Assembly (NCBI RefSeq): GCF_028649475.1
Contig: NZ_JAQSIP010000001.1
Location: forward strand, 558,001-622,000
DNA: 64,000 nucleotides
Source of the DNA: Curvibacter cyanobacteriorum
GTDB lineage: Bacteria; Pseudomonadota; Gammaproteobacteria; Burkholderiales; Burkholderiaceae_C
Direction: 5' to 3'
A program made the translations under genes and the position numbers. Positions 38,635 through 49,305 of the stretch are shown one piece after another. The notes under the pieces were generated by a model. The model was not told the origin of the DNA and did not search any database. It saw nothing but the letters and a program-made list of their open reading frames with translations. The number at the start of each line of letters is the position of its first letter. The stretch's first letter is position 1.

Positions 38635-39051
38635 TCAGGGCTTGGCGACTTGCCAGACCTTGTTGAAGCCGTCGCCCGTCTTGTCACCGGGCTTGGTGTC
38701 CTTGACCCAGTAGTACAGCGGCTTGCCCTTGAGGGCCCATTGCTTCTTGCCGTCGTCACGTGTGACCACGGTGTAGTCCCCGGTCGGTTTGTCGCCGTCG
38801 TTGGCGAACAGCGGGGGCCAGTTGGTGGCGCAGGGGCCATTGCACACCGACTTGCCGCTGCCGGCCACGTCGCGGTCAAAGGTGTAGAGCGTCATGCCGT
38901 TGAGGCCGGTCAGCACCCCTTCGCTCACCTTGGTCGGGGCGCTGGGAGGCGCTTGAACCGATGCACAGCCGCCGAGCAGGGCGGTGCTGATGAGGGCGGC
39001 GGCCAGGGCAGGGCGCCAGGCGGTGCTGAGATGAAAGCGGGCGGTCGTCAT
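38635..39051 (-). CDS. Lipoprotein with COG4315-type secreted repeats
   Basis: 138 residues; lipobox LLGG-Cys29, then two related units around MTLYTFDRDVAGSGKSVC-NGPCATNWPPL and a KGKPLYYWVKDTKPGDKTGD stretch. These are the Lipoprotein_15 (secreted repeat of unknown function) pattern with a conserved Cys pair (CNGPC). Molecular role unknown; family members are periplasmic or surface proteins. First gene of the lipoprotein-sigma-anti-sigma unit, with AGGAGA just before its ATG. It may be the target, or part of the sensing, of the sigma system. Confidence 0.85.
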   Translation of the reverse strand: MTTARFHLSTAWRPALAAALISTALLGGCASVQAPPSAPTKVSEGVLTGLNGMTLYTFDRDVAGSGKSVCNGPCATNWPPLFANDGDKPTGDYTVVTRDDGKKQWALKGKPLYYWVKDTKPGDKTGDGFNKVWQVAKP

Positions 39052-39136
39052 ATCGGGTTCTCCTAGGCTTGCAGGATGTCTGCAAAGGGGTAAACGCTGG
39101 CGACGCGCTGTTTATTCCAGCGTCCGGGCAAAAAAA

Positions 39137-39610
39137 TCAGCGGTTGCGGCTTTTCATGGCGCGTTCGACCTCGCGCTTGCCTTCGCGGTCCTTGATGGTG
39201 TCGCGCTTGTCGTGTTCGGCCTTGCCCTTGGCGAGCGCAATCTCGCACTTGATGCGGCCGTTTTTCCAGTGCAGGTTGATGGGCACCAACGTATAGCCCT
39301 TCTGCTCGACCTTGCCGATCAGGCGCTTGATCTCGTCCTTCTTCATCAGCAGCTTCTTGGTGCGGATGGCGTCGGGGTTGACGTGGGTGGAGGCCGACTT
39401 GAGTGGGTTGATCATGCAGCCCAGCACATACAGCTCGCCGTCGCGGATGACCACATAGCCATCGGTCAGCTGCACTTTGCCTTCGCGGGCGGCTTTGACC
39501 TCCCAGCCCTGCAGCACCATGCCCGCTTCGAAGCGCTCTTCGAAGAAGTAATTGAAGGCGGCCTTCTTGTTGTCTGCAATGCGGGAGGAGGTTTCGGGTT
39601 TTTTCGACAT
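39137..39610 (-). CDS. smpB: SsrA-binding protein SmpB
   Basis: tmRNA partner in trans-translation, which rescues stalled ribosomes. 157 residues; [59 protein letters not shown], and the basic tail [19 protein letters not shown] needed for ribosome binding. ATG 39610 is the family start; longer frames upstream run into the divergent ratA region. Divergent from ratA with 124 bases between, a common proteobacterial arrangement. Confidence 0.97.
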   Translation of the reverse strand: MSKKPETSSRIADNKKAAFNYFFEERFEAGMVLQGWEVKAAREGKVQLTDGYVVIRDGELYVLGCMINPLKSASTHVNPDAIRTKKLLMKKDEIKRLIGKVEQKGYTLVPINLHWKNGRIKCEIALAKGKAEHDKRDTIKDREGKREVERAMKSRNR

Positions 39611-39734
39611 GGTGTCCAGATGAGGCTGCAACAAATGAATCAAAGGCCTCAATACAATCCATTGCGCCTGTACCCGTAATTTTAGGTGCCTTGGGGTCGA
39701 CCGAAGGCCAGACAGGGTTCGGGCTTGCAAATTC

Positions 39735-40175
39735 ATGAAAACAGTCAATAAGTCCGTTCTGATCTGGTTCAGCCCCCAGGAAATGTTCAAACTCGTCACC
39801 GATGTGGCGAGCTACCCCCAGTTTCTGCCTTGGTGTGACCACGCCAATGTGCTGGAGACGCGGGACGGCGGCATGCGAGCGGAGGTGGGCATCGCCTTCA
39901 GTGGCGTGCGGCAGACCTTTGTCACCGACAACGTGCACCAGGCCGATCGACAAGTCGACATGAAACTGGTCAAGGGCCCGTTCTCCAGCCTGGAGGGCAG
40001 CTGGCACTTCTTGCCCGTGGGCGACGGTTCGCAGCGCGCCTGCAAGGTGGAGCTGAGCCTGCGCTACGGGTTTGACAACCGCGCCCTGGCGGCCCTGGTG
40101 GGCCCCGTGTTCGACAAGATCGCGGGCAGCCTGGTGGACGCCTTCGTCAAGCGGGCCGAGCAGGTCTATGGCTGA
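39735..40175 (+). CDS. ratA: START/COQ10-domain protein RatA (PasT)
   Basis: 146 residues of the polyketide cyclase/COQ10 family: [27 protein letters not shown], then [15 protein letters not shown] and [14 protein letters not shown]. In E. coli RatA blocks 70S formation when overproduced; COQ10 relatives bind ubiquinone and support respiration. The next gene overlaps it by eight bases. With smpB opposite, this is the standard smpB/ratA-rnfH neighbourhood. Confidence 0.93.
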   Translation: MKTVNKSVLIWFSPQEMFKLVTDVASYPQFLPWCDHANVLETRDGGMRAEVGIAFSGVRQTFVTDNVHQADRQVDMKLVKGPFSSLEGSWHFLPVGDGSQRACKVELSLRYGFDNRALAALVGPVFDKIAGSLVDAFVKRAEQVYG

Positions 40176-40524
40176 GCGCGGCCCCACCATTGAGGTTGAG
40201 TTCGTCTATTCGCCGCGGCCCCGGGCCGTGGTGCAGCGCCGCCGCCGTGTCGACGCCTCCGCGTCGGTGATGCAGGCTTTGCGCAGCAGCGGCCTGCTGG
40301 CCGATTGCCCCGAGCTGGACCTGACCACGCTCACCGTCAGCGTGTGGGGGCGCCGGGTCACCCTGAACCAGGCGTTGCGTGATGGCGACCGCATCGAGCT
40401 GTGCCGCCCCTTGGTGGTCGACCCCAAAGTGGCGCGCCGCGAGCGTTTTGCGCGCCAGGGCGCACGCGGCACGGGCTTGTTTGCCCAGCGCCGGCCGGGC
40501 GCCAAGGCGGGTTACGGGGCCTGA
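40168..40524 (+). CDS. rnfH: RnfH/RatB family protein (UPF0125)
   Basis: 118 residues with a ubiquitin-like beta-grasp fold: IEVEFVYSPRPRAVVQRRRR, VMQALRSSGLL, VSVWGRRVTLNQALRDGDRIELCRPL, the last being diagnostic. ATG 40168 overlaps the ratA stop; the longer frame from 40072 is the ratA gene read out of frame. It has been named the antitoxin-like partner of RatA, but evidence for a true toxin-antitoxin role is weak. The Arg-rich C-terminus is typical. Confidence 0.92.
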   Translation: MAERGPTIEVEFVYSPRPRAVVQRRRRVDASASVMQALRSSGLLADCPELDLTTLTVSVWGRRVTLNQALRDGDRIELCRPLVVDPKVARRERFARQGARGTGLFAQRRPGAKAGYGA

Positions 40525-40660
40525 GTCAAGCCAGGAAGGCGGGCAATCGGTGCGGCTGCCCAGCCCAGGTCTTGGGGCCCCGGGGCGGGGCCGAACCGCC
40601 CAGCGCCGGTCACAGGCCGGCCCACGTCGCAGCGCTGTGGTCGCTGGGGGTCGCTGGGGG

Positions 40661-41179
40661 TCACTGGCAATCGGTGCCGATGATGCCTTGGGTGCGGGTC
40701 AGTTCGGCGCTGCGCGCGCTGTCGTCCATGTAGCTGCGCTCGCCGCTCTCACTGACCTGCGAGATCCGGATGCCCGACTGCAGGGTGGCCAGGTTTTGCC
40801 GTGCGCGGGCGCAGTTCTCGGCCTTGTTGCTGGCGGTTTTGGCGTCTTCGGCCTGTTGCTTTTGCTGGGCCGCGGCCTCGGCCTGGCGCTTGCGCTCTTC
40901 GACCACCTTGTCGAGCGGGCCCTTGCCGGCCGCTTTGGAGGTGGCCCCGGCTTCGGCGCTGACACCGGCCTGACTGGGCTTGGCGGCCGGGGTGTCGTCC
41001 GGGGTGCTGCGGGGCGGCATGCCGGGTTGGCGCAGCACGTTCTTGGCGGGCACGTCGTTGGGCGGTGCCCGGTCGCTGAACACCTTGCGGCCATCCTTGT
41101 CGATCCACATCCATTGGGCCGAGGCGGGGTTGGCGAGCCCCAGCAGGGCGGCGACAAGCAAAAGCGACAGGGTTTTCAT
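40661..41179 (-). CDS. DUF4124 exported protein
   Basis: 172 residues. Signal peptide (TLSLLLVAALLGLANPASA) then a DUF4124 unit (QWMWIDKDGRKVFSDRAPP), a Pro/Ala/Lys linker, a charged coiled-coil region rich in Gln/Ala/Glu (about 85-120) with two Cys (CARARQNL; terminal DCQ), and a helical end. Periplasmic; function unknown. Common in betaproteobacteria beside guaB. Convergent with rnfH and divergent from guaB. Confidence 0.8.
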   Translation of the reverse strand: MKTLSLLLVAALLGLANPASAQWMWIDKDGRKVFSDRAPPNDVPAKNVLRQPGMPPRSTPDDTPAAKPSQAGVSAEAGATSKAAGKGPLDKVVEERKRQAEAAAQQKQQAEDAKTASNKAENCARARQNLATLQSGIRISQVSESGERSYMDDSARSAELTRTQGIIGTDCQ

Positions 41180-41222
41180 GGGCCGAGTTTATCGTGCAGC
41201 GGCGGCTTTGGAAGGGGCTTGA

Positions 41223-42752
<1,530 letters not shown>

Positions 42753-42767
42753 GTCAGCCGCCCCGCG

Positions 42768-44387
42768 ATGCAACACCAAAAAATCCTCATCCTCGATTTC
42801 GGCTCCCAGGTCACCCAGCTCATCGCTCGCCGTGTGCGCGAAGCGCATGTGTTCTGCGAGGTTCACCCTTGCGACGTGAGCGACGAATGGGTCCGTGAGT
42901 ACGCCGCTGACGGCCAACTCAAGGGCATCATCCTGTCGGGCAGCCATGCCAGTGTCTACGAAGAGACCACCGACAAGGCACCGCAGGCCGTGTTCGAGCT
43001 GGGGATTCCGGTGTTGGGCATCTGCTACGGCATGCAGACCATGGCGCACCAATTGGGCGGCAAGGTCGAAGGCGGTCACAAGCGCGAGTTCGGCTTTGCG
43101 GCCGTGCGCGCGCGGGGCCACACCAAGCTGCTCGAAGGCATCCAGGACTTCGCCACCCCCGAGGGGCACGGCATGCTGGAGGTCTGGATGAGCCACGGCG
43201 ACAAGGTCACCGAACTGCCGCCGGGCTTCAAGCTGATGGCCAGCACCGACAGCTGCCCCATCGCCGGCATGGCCGACGAAGACCGCGGCTTCTATGCCGT
43301 GCAGTTCCACCCTGAAGTGACCCACACCAAGCAGGGCGCGGCCCTGCTGGAGCGCTTTGTGCTGGGCATCTGCCAAACCCGCCCGGACTGGATCATGGGC
43401 GACTACATCAGCGAAGCGGTGACCAAGATCCGCGAGCAGGTCGGTGACGAGGAAGTCATCCTGGGCCTGTCCGGTGGCGTGGACTCCAGCGTCGCGGCGG
43501 CGCTGATTCACCGCGCCATTGGCGACCAACTCACCTGCGTGTTCGTTGACCATGGCCTGCTGCGCCTCAACGAAGGCGACATGGTGATGGACATGTTCGC
43601 GGGCAAGCTGCACGCCAAGGTGATCCGCGTCGACGCCAGCGACTTGTTCCTCGGCCAGTTGGCCGGCGTGAGCGAGCCCGAAGCCAAGCGCAAGATCATC
43701 GGCGGTCTGTTCGTCGATGTGTTCAAGTCCGAGGCGGCCAAGCTCAAGGCGGGCAATGCCTCCAGCAAGGGCGCAACCTTCCTGGCCCAGGGCACGATTT
43801 ACCCCGACGTGATCGAGTCGGGCGGTGCCAAGAGCAAGAAGGCGGTCACCATCAAGAGCCACCACAATGTGGGTGGCCTGCCCGAACAGCTCGGCTTGAA
43901 GCTGCTCGAGCCGCTGCGCGAGCTGTTCAAGGACGAGGTGCGCGAGCTGGGCGTGGCCCTGGGCCTGCCGCCCGAGATGGTCTACCGCCACCCCTTCCCG
44001 GGCCCGGGCCTGGGCGTGCGCATCCTGGGCGAGGTCAAGAAGGACTACGCCGACCTGCTGCGCCGTGCCGACGCGATCTTCATCGAAGAGCTGCGCAACT
44101 TCCGCGACGAGGCCAGCGGCAAGACCTGGTACGACCTGACCAGCCAGGCCTTCACCGTTTTCCTGCCAGTGAAGAGCGTGGGGGTGATGGGCGATGGCCG
44201 CACCTACGACTACGTCGTGGCGCTGCGCGCCGTGCAAACCAGCGACTTCATGACCGCCGACTGGGCCGAACTGCCCTACGCGCTGCTCAAGAAGGTCTCC
44301 AGCCGCATCATCAACGAGGTGCGTGGCATCAACCGCGTGACCTACGACGTCAGCTCCAAGCCGCCAGCGACCATTGAGTGGGAGTGA
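42768..44387 (+). CDS. guaA: GMP synthase (glutamine-hydrolysing)
   Basis: Aminates XMP to GMP. The class-I amidotransferase domain (1 to about 200) has catalytic Cys86 in GICYGMQ and the His/Glu pair in QFHPEVTHT. The ATP-pyrophosphatase domain starts with the PP-loop [11 protein letters not shown]. The dimerisation domain ends [21 protein letters not shown]. 539 residues. Second gene after guaB. Followed by convergent hairpins. Confidence 0.98.
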   Translation: MQHQKILILDFGSQVTQLIARRVREAHVFCEVHPCDVSDEWVREYAADGQLKGIILSGSHASVYEETTDKAPQAVFELGIPVLGICYGMQTMAHQLGGKVEGGHKREFGFAAVRARGHTKLLEGIQDFATPEGHGMLEVWMSHGDKVTELPPGFKLMASTDSCPIAGMADEDRGFYAVQFHPEVTHTKQGAALLERFVLGICQTRPDWIMGDYISEAVTKIREQVGDEEVILGLSGGVDSSVAAALIHRAIGDQLTCVFVDHGLLRLNEGDMVMDMFAGKLHAKVIRVDASDLFLGQLAGVSEPEAKRKIIGGLFVDVFKSEAAKLKAGNASSKGATFLAQGTIYPDVIESGGAKSKKAVTIKSHHNVGGLPEQLGLKLLEPLRELFKDEVRELGVALGLPPEMVYRHPFPGPGLGVRILGEVKKDYADLLRRADAIFIEELRNFRDEASGKTWYDLTSQAFTVFLPVKSVGVMGDGRTYDYVVALRAVQTSDFMTADWAELPYALLKKVSSRIINEVRGINRVTYDVSSKPPATIEWE

Positions 44388-44391
44388 TCGC

Positions 44392-44420
44392 CACGGCTTC
44401 CGGTCAACACGGAAGTCGTG
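44392..44420 (+). terminator. Hairpin after guaA
   Basis: CACGGCTTCCG (44392-44402) pairs with CGGAAGTCGTG (44410-44420), 11 bp with one G-T wobble, over a seven-base loop, five bases after the guaA stop. There is no T-tract, so it may be a Rho-associated or mRNA-protecting structure. Confidence 0.5.
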
Positions 44421-44596
44421 ACGCTGGCCCCGGTGGTCGATGCCACAGGGGCCTCTCCCGCTGGTGCCGAGCGGCGTCTGATGGCCCTGGCACTTGGCTG
44501 GCGGTACCGTCTCTGGCGGGCCAGGTTGCGCTGCGGAGCGCCTGGCACCAGGCCATGGTGTCAGCGTTTCGGTCGGAACCCCGGTCCTCAGGCGAA

Positions 44597-44620
44597 GAGA
44601 CCCCATGCCAATGGGGTCTC
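44597..44620 (-). terminator. Hairpin after the TonB receptor gene
   Basis: GAGACCCCAT (44597-44606) and ATGGGGTCTC (44611-44620) form a perfect 10-bp stem with a four-base loop, 17 bases past the receptor's stop on the minus strand. The following minus-strand bases are only weakly T-rich. It could serve both convergent genes. Confidence 0.6.
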
Positions 44621-44636
44621 CGATCCTGGTTTGGCT

Positions 44637-47027
44637 TCAGAAGCGGTAACGGGCGTTCAGCGTGGCATTCAGACGCTCGCCGTAGCCGCAGTCCTGGTTG
44701 GCGCCGCGGCACCAGGAGATGTACTGCTTGTCAGCCAGATTCTTGATGTCCAGACGCAGTTCCCAAGCGCCCACTGTGTAACCGACCATGACGTCAAACA
44801 GTGAGACGGCCGGGGCTTCGGGGGTGCCGGCGTTGCCGGTCACCGTGCCGATGTGGCGTGCCCCCAGACCTGCGCGCCAGCCTTGGCCCAGGCGGTAAGT
44901 TGCCCAAGCGGACGCTGTGCGGTCGGCGATGGAGCTCAAGCGCTTGCCGGTGACCGCATTCAAGGCCTCCAGCTGGGTGTAGTTGCCGATCAGCTCCAAC
45001 GCGCCAACACGGTGGCGCCCCTCCAGCTCCCACCCTTGGATGGTGGAGCCGACTTGCTCTCTGCCGCCTGGCGTGCTGCCGTCCACCACTCGGTTCTTTT
45101 GTTGGATGTCGAACCATGCGAAGGCTGCCGACGTGTTCTCGGACGGGGACAGGTACTTCATCCCCACCTCTTTTTGCTCACCGGTGGTGGGTTTGAGGTA
45201 ACTGGCGCTGGATGTGCCATCTGTGCCGAGGTTGGGAGAGAACGCCGTGGACAGGCTGGCGTATGGCGCAAGGCCGTTCTCAAAGCGGTACATGACGCCG
45301 AGCCGTCCCGTGGTCGCTGAGTTGCGGACCACGGTGTTGGGGGTGCTGAGGTTGAGAACTTCGTTGCGGGCCTGGTCGTGGCGCAAGGCGGCGGAGGCGA
45401 CCCATGGGCCCCAGCTGATGTGGTCGGTGGCATAGAGGCCGGTCTGGATGATCTTGTTGTCGGGCCGGTCAACCAGCGGCAATGCATTCAGGTTCAGGTT
45501 GCCCACGTTGCCGTAAACTGGGTTGTAGACGTTGAAGCTGCCCACCCCGCTTTGGGAGAAGTAGTTGTACTCCTCCCAGAGTGCATTCTGGTAATCCACC
45601 CCAACAGCCACCTGGTGCCGTGTTGGGCCCCACGACAGACTGCCTTCCAGGCGAACATCGGTGGCGAACACGTCGGTCTTGCGGTCGGCGGCATGCACCG
45701 TGCGCGAGATGTTGCCCAGGTTGTCCGGAATGGGGCCGACCGAGGTGTAGATCTCACGTGTGAAGCCCGACGACTTGGTTTTGCGCAGGCTGCTGTTCAG
45801 CTTCCACGAAGAGGACAGCCGCTGCTCCCAGAACAGGCTCAGTTCGTTCTTGTTCATGTCATAGCGGTCCCATCCAGGCTCACCCGCAAACCGACTGCTG
45901 GGAATCTGCCCCAGGGGGGCCGCGCCCAAAGTGCCCTTGTAGGGCAGGAACTGCGATGACACTTTGGTGTTGTTCTGCTGGTGCACAAATAGCGCGGTCA
46001 GCCGGGTGTCGGCATTGGGCTGCCAACTCAAAGAGGGCATGAGCAATTGGGCATCGTCATTGACGTAGTCCACCTGGGTGTTGCTCTTGCGTTGCAAAGC
46101 CACCAGGCGATACAGCAGTGTTTTGTCCTCATTCAGTGGGCCGGTGAAATCCAGGGCGGCTTGGCGTCGTTGGTAGGAGCCCAACTGCACCTCAATTTCC
46201 TTTGATTCGGTCTTCTTGGGCAACTTGCTGACCACATTCACGATGCCGCCCAGATCGGCCTGTCCGTAGAGCGCCGAGGATGGGCCCTTGAGGACTTCAA
46301 TGCTTTCCAGCGAGTAGATCTCTGGGCGCACCGTGTTGTAGGAACCGTAGACGCTGCGCAGGCCGTCGATGTAACTGGACGGCGACAGACCACGCACGGC
46401 GGCCCAGTCTCCCCGGGTGTCGAAGCCGTATCGCCCCGCGTAGACGCCGGCGCTGTACTGAAGGGCTTCTTGTACGTTCTTGGCACCCGTCTCGCGGATC
46501 TGTTCGACATCGATCACACTCATGGCAAATGGCGTGTCTTGGATGCTGACGTCGCTGTTCTTGCCCACGCGGGTGGCCCGGGCCTGGGTGATCAATCGAT
46601 CGCTGGGTTCCAGGCCTTTGGACGAGGACACGGTCACCGTGGACAGCGCGGTTTCTTCTCGTGGCGTGGCGACTGACTGCGCTTGGATCTGCACCTGTTG
46701 ACCCGAGATCGAGGCCTTCAGGCCCGACCCCGCCAGCAATTGATCGAGGGCTTGACGCACTGTCATTTGGCCCGTCACCTTGGGCGCCTGCTTGCCTGCA
46801 ACCAACGCCGCAGGAAGGCTCATTTGTAAATTGGCTTGTTTGGCCAGTTCGGTCAGGGCCTGCCCCAAAGGCTGGGCTGGCAGTTGGATGGCCGTCAGGG
46901 CCACTGGGTTCGGGCTGGTCTGCGCGACGGCCCGTGGTGCGTGAGCGGCGGTCAGGATCAAGGTCATCGCGGCCGCGAGGGCCAATGGGGCAGGGGTGAA
47001 GCGCGGGGACGGCGGCATCGGTCGCAT
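44637..47027 (-). CDS. TonB-dependent ferric-siderophore receptor with STN signalling domain
   Basis: Outer-membrane beta-barrel that imports ferric siderophores with TonB energy. Signal peptide to about residue 36 (ending APRAVA). A secretin/TonB short N-terminal (STN) domain follows (about 45-110: LPAQPLGQALTELAKQANLQ, VRQALDQLLAGSGL). The plug begins at TQARATRVGKNSD and contains LKGPSSALYGQADLGGIVN. The barrel ends in the aromatic RLNATLNARYRF. 796 residues. AGGAG lies nine bases before ATG 47027. An STN domain marks transducer receptors that signal through FecR to FecI; the FecI gene is upstream, but no fecR is seen. Fur-box-like site at 47132. Confidence 0.95.
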   Translation of the reverse strand: MRPMPPSPRFTPAPLALAAAMTLILTAAHAPRAVAQTSPNPVALTAIQLPAQPLGQALTELAKQANLQMSLPAALVAGKQAPKVTGQMTVRQALDQLLAGSGLKASISGQQVQIQAQSVATPREETALSTVTVSSSKGLEPSDRLITQARATRVGKNSDVSIQDTPFAMSVIDVEQIRETGAKNVQEALQYSAGVYAGRYGFDTRGDWAAVRGLSPSSYIDGLRSVYGSYNTVRPEIYSLESIEVLKGPSSALYGQADLGGIVNVVSKLPKKTESKEIEVQLGSYQRRQAALDFTGPLNEDKTLLYRLVALQRKSNTQVDYVNDDAQLLMPSLSWQPNADTRLTALFVHQQNNTKVSSQFLPYKGTLGAAPLGQIPSSRFAGEPGWDRYDMNKNELSLFWEQRLSSSWKLNSSLRKTKSSGFTREIYTSVGPIPDNLGNISRTVHAADRKTDVFATDVRLEGSLSWGPTRHQVAVGVDYQNALWEEYNYFSQSGVGSFNVYNPVYGNVGNLNLNALPLVDRPDNKIIQTGLYATDHISWGPWVASAALRHDQARNEVLNLSTPNTVVRNSATTGRLGVMYRFENGLAPYASLSTAFSPNLGTDGTSSASYLKPTTGEQKEVGMKYLSPSENTSAAFAWFDIQQKNRVVDGSTPGGREQVGSTIQGWELEGRHRVGALELIGNYTQLEALNAVTGKRLSSIADRTASAWATYRLGQGWRAGLGARHIGTVTGNAGTPEAPAVSLFDVMVGYTVGAWELRLDIKNLADKQYISWCRGANQDCGYGERLNATLNARYRF

Positions 47028-47131
47028 GGGGGAAAACTCCTGGGTGAGGGACTGTTTCAGGGGGGGGCGGTGCACCGCGCACCAGCCCCGTCAACCCACG
47101 TAGACGCAGTCCGAACCGAAATCCTCATATT

Positions 47132-47150
47132 GCGAATGAGAATAATTCCA
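47132..47150 (-). promoter_or_regulatory. Fur-box-like site upstream of TonB receptor
   Basis: GCGAATGAGAATAATTCCA (plus strand) matches 12 of 19 positions of the GATAATGATAATCATTATC consensus, 105 bp upstream of the receptor ATG, in an AT-rich island. Predicts iron repression by Fur. Confidence 0.6.
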
Positions 47151-47223
47151 AATATTTTTGGCAACGCCGGTCAGGTGACGCCACGCGGGTGCCGATCGCG
47201 CAGAGGCGGGGGGGGCGGTGCCG

Positions 47224-47306
47224 TCAGCCAGGCAGGCGTGGGCGGAGCCATCAGCCAGGCAGGGGTGGGGCGTCGAGTCTGTGAGGCCGGCCTTCGCCGG
47301 CGTGAC
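47224..47306. repeat. Short tandem repeat plus REP-like palindrome
   Basis: TCAGCCAGGCAGG occurs at 47224 and 47251 (period 27, similar over 22 bases each). Immediately after, GCCGGC-CTTC-GCCGGC (47286-47301) and CGTGAC resemble the dispersed proteobacterial palindromes that read GTCACGCCGGCGAAGGCCGGC on the other strand. Non-coding, between the sigma and receptor genes; likely a REP-type element. Confidence 0.5.
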
Positions 47307-47323
47307 CGCGGTGGGGCCGTCGT

Positions 47324-47890
47324 TCAAGCCTGCCAAGTGACACATTGACCGGTGTGGGCTTGGGGGCGTTGCATCGGTTCAGCGTCGGGAACGCCTGCCA
47401 CGTGGCGAAGGCGCCATTGGCAATGCCTGCAGGCCGACATGGCGCGTACCAGGTGCTTCTCCACCATGCTCACCGAAATGCCCATGTGTCGGGCAATCTC
47501 TGCGTGGCTGAACCCCTCATGGACATGGAGCTCAAAGGCTTCTCTGCACCGTTGAGGCAAGGATTCGATGGTCCGGGCGTAAGCCTCTATCGCCTGCCGC
47601 GAGGCCAGTTGTTCGTCCGGTTGCAGATGCTGAGGGGCGGCAGGGTGCTGCTCTTCGGGCAAGGCATCGAGTTCCTCGTGCCGACGCACTTGATTGCGCC
47701 GGTGCAGGTCGATGATGAGGTTGCGGGCGGTGCGGTAGAGCAGGGCACGTGCATTCAAAACGCTCATCCCGGCGGACTGAGCCGTCATGACGCGCAGATA
47801 GCAATCCTGAGCCATGTCCGCAGCCGTGTGACGGCAGTTCACCTGTCGGGTGAGGAAGTTCAGCAGTTCAAGGTGGTATCGCTCCAGCAC
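47324..47890 (-). CDS. FecI-type ECF sigma factor
   Basis: Iron-starvation ECF sigma expected to direct transcription of the neighbouring receptor. Region 2: NCRHTAADMAQDCYLRVM and LYRTARNLIIDLHRR; region 4: ESLPQRCREAFELHVHEGFS with HAEIARHMGISVSMVEKHL, the usual FecI end. GTG 47890 (V-LERYHLELLNFLTRQV) gives 188 residues and is the only reasonable start downstream of the Fur-like site; the frame stays open far upstream (to 48169) through that site, which is not coding. No Shine-Dalgarno is obvious. No fecR between it and the receptor, unlike the fecIRA order. Confidence 0.85.
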   Translation of the reverse strand: MLERYHLELLNFLTRQVNCRHTAADMAQDCYLRVMTAQSAGMSVLNARALLYRTARNLIIDLHRRNQVRRHEELDALPEEQHPAAPQHLQPDEQLASRQAIEAYARTIESLPQRCREAFELHVHEGFSHAEIARHMGISVSMVEKHLVRAMSACRHCQWRLRHVAGVPDAEPMQRPQAHTGQCVTWQA

Positions 47891-47956
47891 AGGCCAAGCT
47901 TGTCGTGGTGGGACGGCGTGGCAGCGAACCAGGCCGTTGGAATGAGTGTGAATGCA

Positions 47957-47975
47957 AATAGGAATGATTACTATT
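47957..47975 (-). promoter_or_regulatory. Fur-box-like site upstream of the FecI-type sigma gene
   Basis: AATAGGAATGATTACTATT (plus strand), or AATAGTAATCATTCCTATT on the coding strand, has the AATCATT core of Fur boxes inside a strongly AT-rich 40-bp stretch, 67 bp before the proposed GTG. Predicts iron-regulated sigma expression. Confidence 0.55.
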
Positions 47976-48167
47976 TTAATAAAATGGAAACCACTCAGAC
48001 ACATGGAGTGCTCCACCGCACACCGATCTCGGGGGGCAAAATGCCCCCCTTGGTCGTTCCCTGGTCCTACGCGCATGGGTTGTGGGGCAACAGACCTCAT
48101 GCCACCGTCGTGACGCGACGATGCTTTGTTAAAACGTGAGGCGTCAGTGGCCTCAATGGGAGCATTC

Positions 48168-48503
48168 ATGGAATTGAGCCATGTCTATTTGGGGCTGGCC
48201 ATCGTGGCCGAGACCCTGGCCACCACGGCCATGAAGAGTACCGAGGGCTTCACCCGCTTTTGGCCCAGCCTGGTCACCGTGCTGGGTTACGGGTGTGCTT
48301 TTTATGGCCTGTCTCGCACCTTGGAGACCCTGCCGATCGGCATCGCCTACGCGCTGTGGTCGGGTGTGGGCATGGTGTTGATCTCGCTCCTGGCTTGGTG
48401 GGTGCATGGCCAGCGTCTGGATGCGCCGGCCTTGATTGGCATTGGCTTCATCTTGCTGGGGGTGGTGGTGATCAACGTTTTCTCCAAATCGGTGGCGCAT
48501 TGA
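48168..48503 (+). CDS. Small multidrug resistance (SMR) transporter, EmrE-like
   Basis: Four-helix dimeric proton/drug antiporter of 111 residues. The membrane-embedded Glu15 (EmrE Glu14) lies in AIVAETLATTAMKSTEGFTR; later IGIAYALWSGVGMVLISLL and the helix-4 GIGFILLGVVVINVFSKS are typical. GGGAG at 48158-48162 selects ATG 48168 over 48126. Exports quaternary ammonium or other cations, or guanidinium in the Gdx subgroup; the subgroup is not certain, though the GLSRTLETLPIGIAYA loop favours EmrE/Qac type. Confidence 0.93.
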   Translation: MELSHVYLGLAIVAETLATTAMKSTEGFTRFWPSLVTVLGYGCAFYGLSRTLETLPIGIAYALWSGVGMVLISLLAWWVHGQRLDAPALIGIGFILLGVVVINVFSKSVAH

Positions 48504-48690
48504 AGGTCTGAGCTGCTGTGGCTTGCTGAGGGGAAGTGGCTGGCCGGTTTGGGATCGGTCGGGCCTTGAAAATTTTTTTGCGTTGGGCTGCATCCAAATA
48601 TCGGTCTGGTGGGTAGTGCTTCATGTCAGGGGTTGAAAAGCCCCTGAATGGACCCTCATCAACCCCTTCATTTGGACTGCGAGACCCGAC

Positions 48691-49242
48691 ATGACTTCCA
48701 ACTTCCGCTTCAGTTTCAAGCAACTCACCGCCGCCGTGGTCACCGCCCTGGCCTTGGCGCCCCTGGCCAGCCAGGCTTTTGACCAGAACAGCTTGCCCGA
48801 GGCCGTGCGGGTGGCGCCCGGGCACAAAGTGATGCTCGAAACCGTGGGCAAGGGCGAGATCACCTACGAATGCCGTGCCAAGAAGGACATGGCAGACCAG
48901 TTTGAGTGGGTCTTCGTGGGCCCGGTGGCGCAGTTGAACAACCGCCAGGGCCAAGCCGTGGGCAAGTACTATGGCCCGCCGGCCACCTGGGAGGCCAATG
49001 ACGGCTCCAAAGTGACGGCCACCCAACTGGCGGTGGCGCCGGGCGGTGCGGGCAACCTGCCGCTGCAACTGGTCAAGGCCAACCCCGCGATGGGCATGGG
49101 GGCGATGCAGGGTGTGGCTTTCATCCAGCGTGTGGCCACCCTGGGCGGTGTGGCGCCGAGCGCTCCGTGCACCCAGGCCCAATTGAGCCAGAAGCAAATC
49201 GTGGGCTACCAAGCCGACTACATCTTCTGGCAAGTGCAGTGA
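48691..49242 (+). CDS. DUF3455 exported protein
   Basis: 183 residues: signal peptide (ALALAPLASQA then FDQN), followed by one DUF3455 domain with GKGEITYECRAK, YYGPPATWEANDGSKVTA, NLPLQLVKA and the final GYQADYIFWQVQ. Periplasmic, function unknown. 63 bases upstream of an ECF sigma/anti-sigma pair, an association I recognise for this family in betaproteobacteria; it is probably part of that regulon. Confidence 0.85.
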   Translation: MTSNFRFSFKQLTAAVVTALALAPLASQAFDQNSLPEAVRVAPGHKVMLETVGKGEITYECRAKKDMADQFEWVFVGPVAQLNNRQGQAVGKYYGPPATWEANDGSKVTATQLAVAPGGAGNLPLQLVKANPAMGMGAMQGVAFIQRVATLGGVAPSAPCTQAQLSQKQIVGYQADYIFWQVQ

Positions 49243-49305
49243 GTGGGCGCCTGAGTACGGTGCCGGTGGCCACGGCGACCGGTTTCCTTTGTTAACCTAG
49301 CGCGC

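Noticed and set aside
39094-39123. ACGCTGG/CCAGCGT inverted repeat as terminator of smpB
   Set aside because: The loop is 16 bases and no T-tract follows on the minus strand, so termination is not supported.
40072-40524. RatA-RnfH as a genuine toxin-antitoxin addiction pair
   Set aside because: The pair is a near-universal chromosomal neighbour of smpB, and the families are better explained as COQ10-like and beta-grasp housekeeping proteins.
47891-48169. An extended N-terminus for the FecI-type sigma factor reaching 48169
   Set aside because: The extension would translate an AT-rich Fur-box-like promoter region and has no similarity to FecI proteins.
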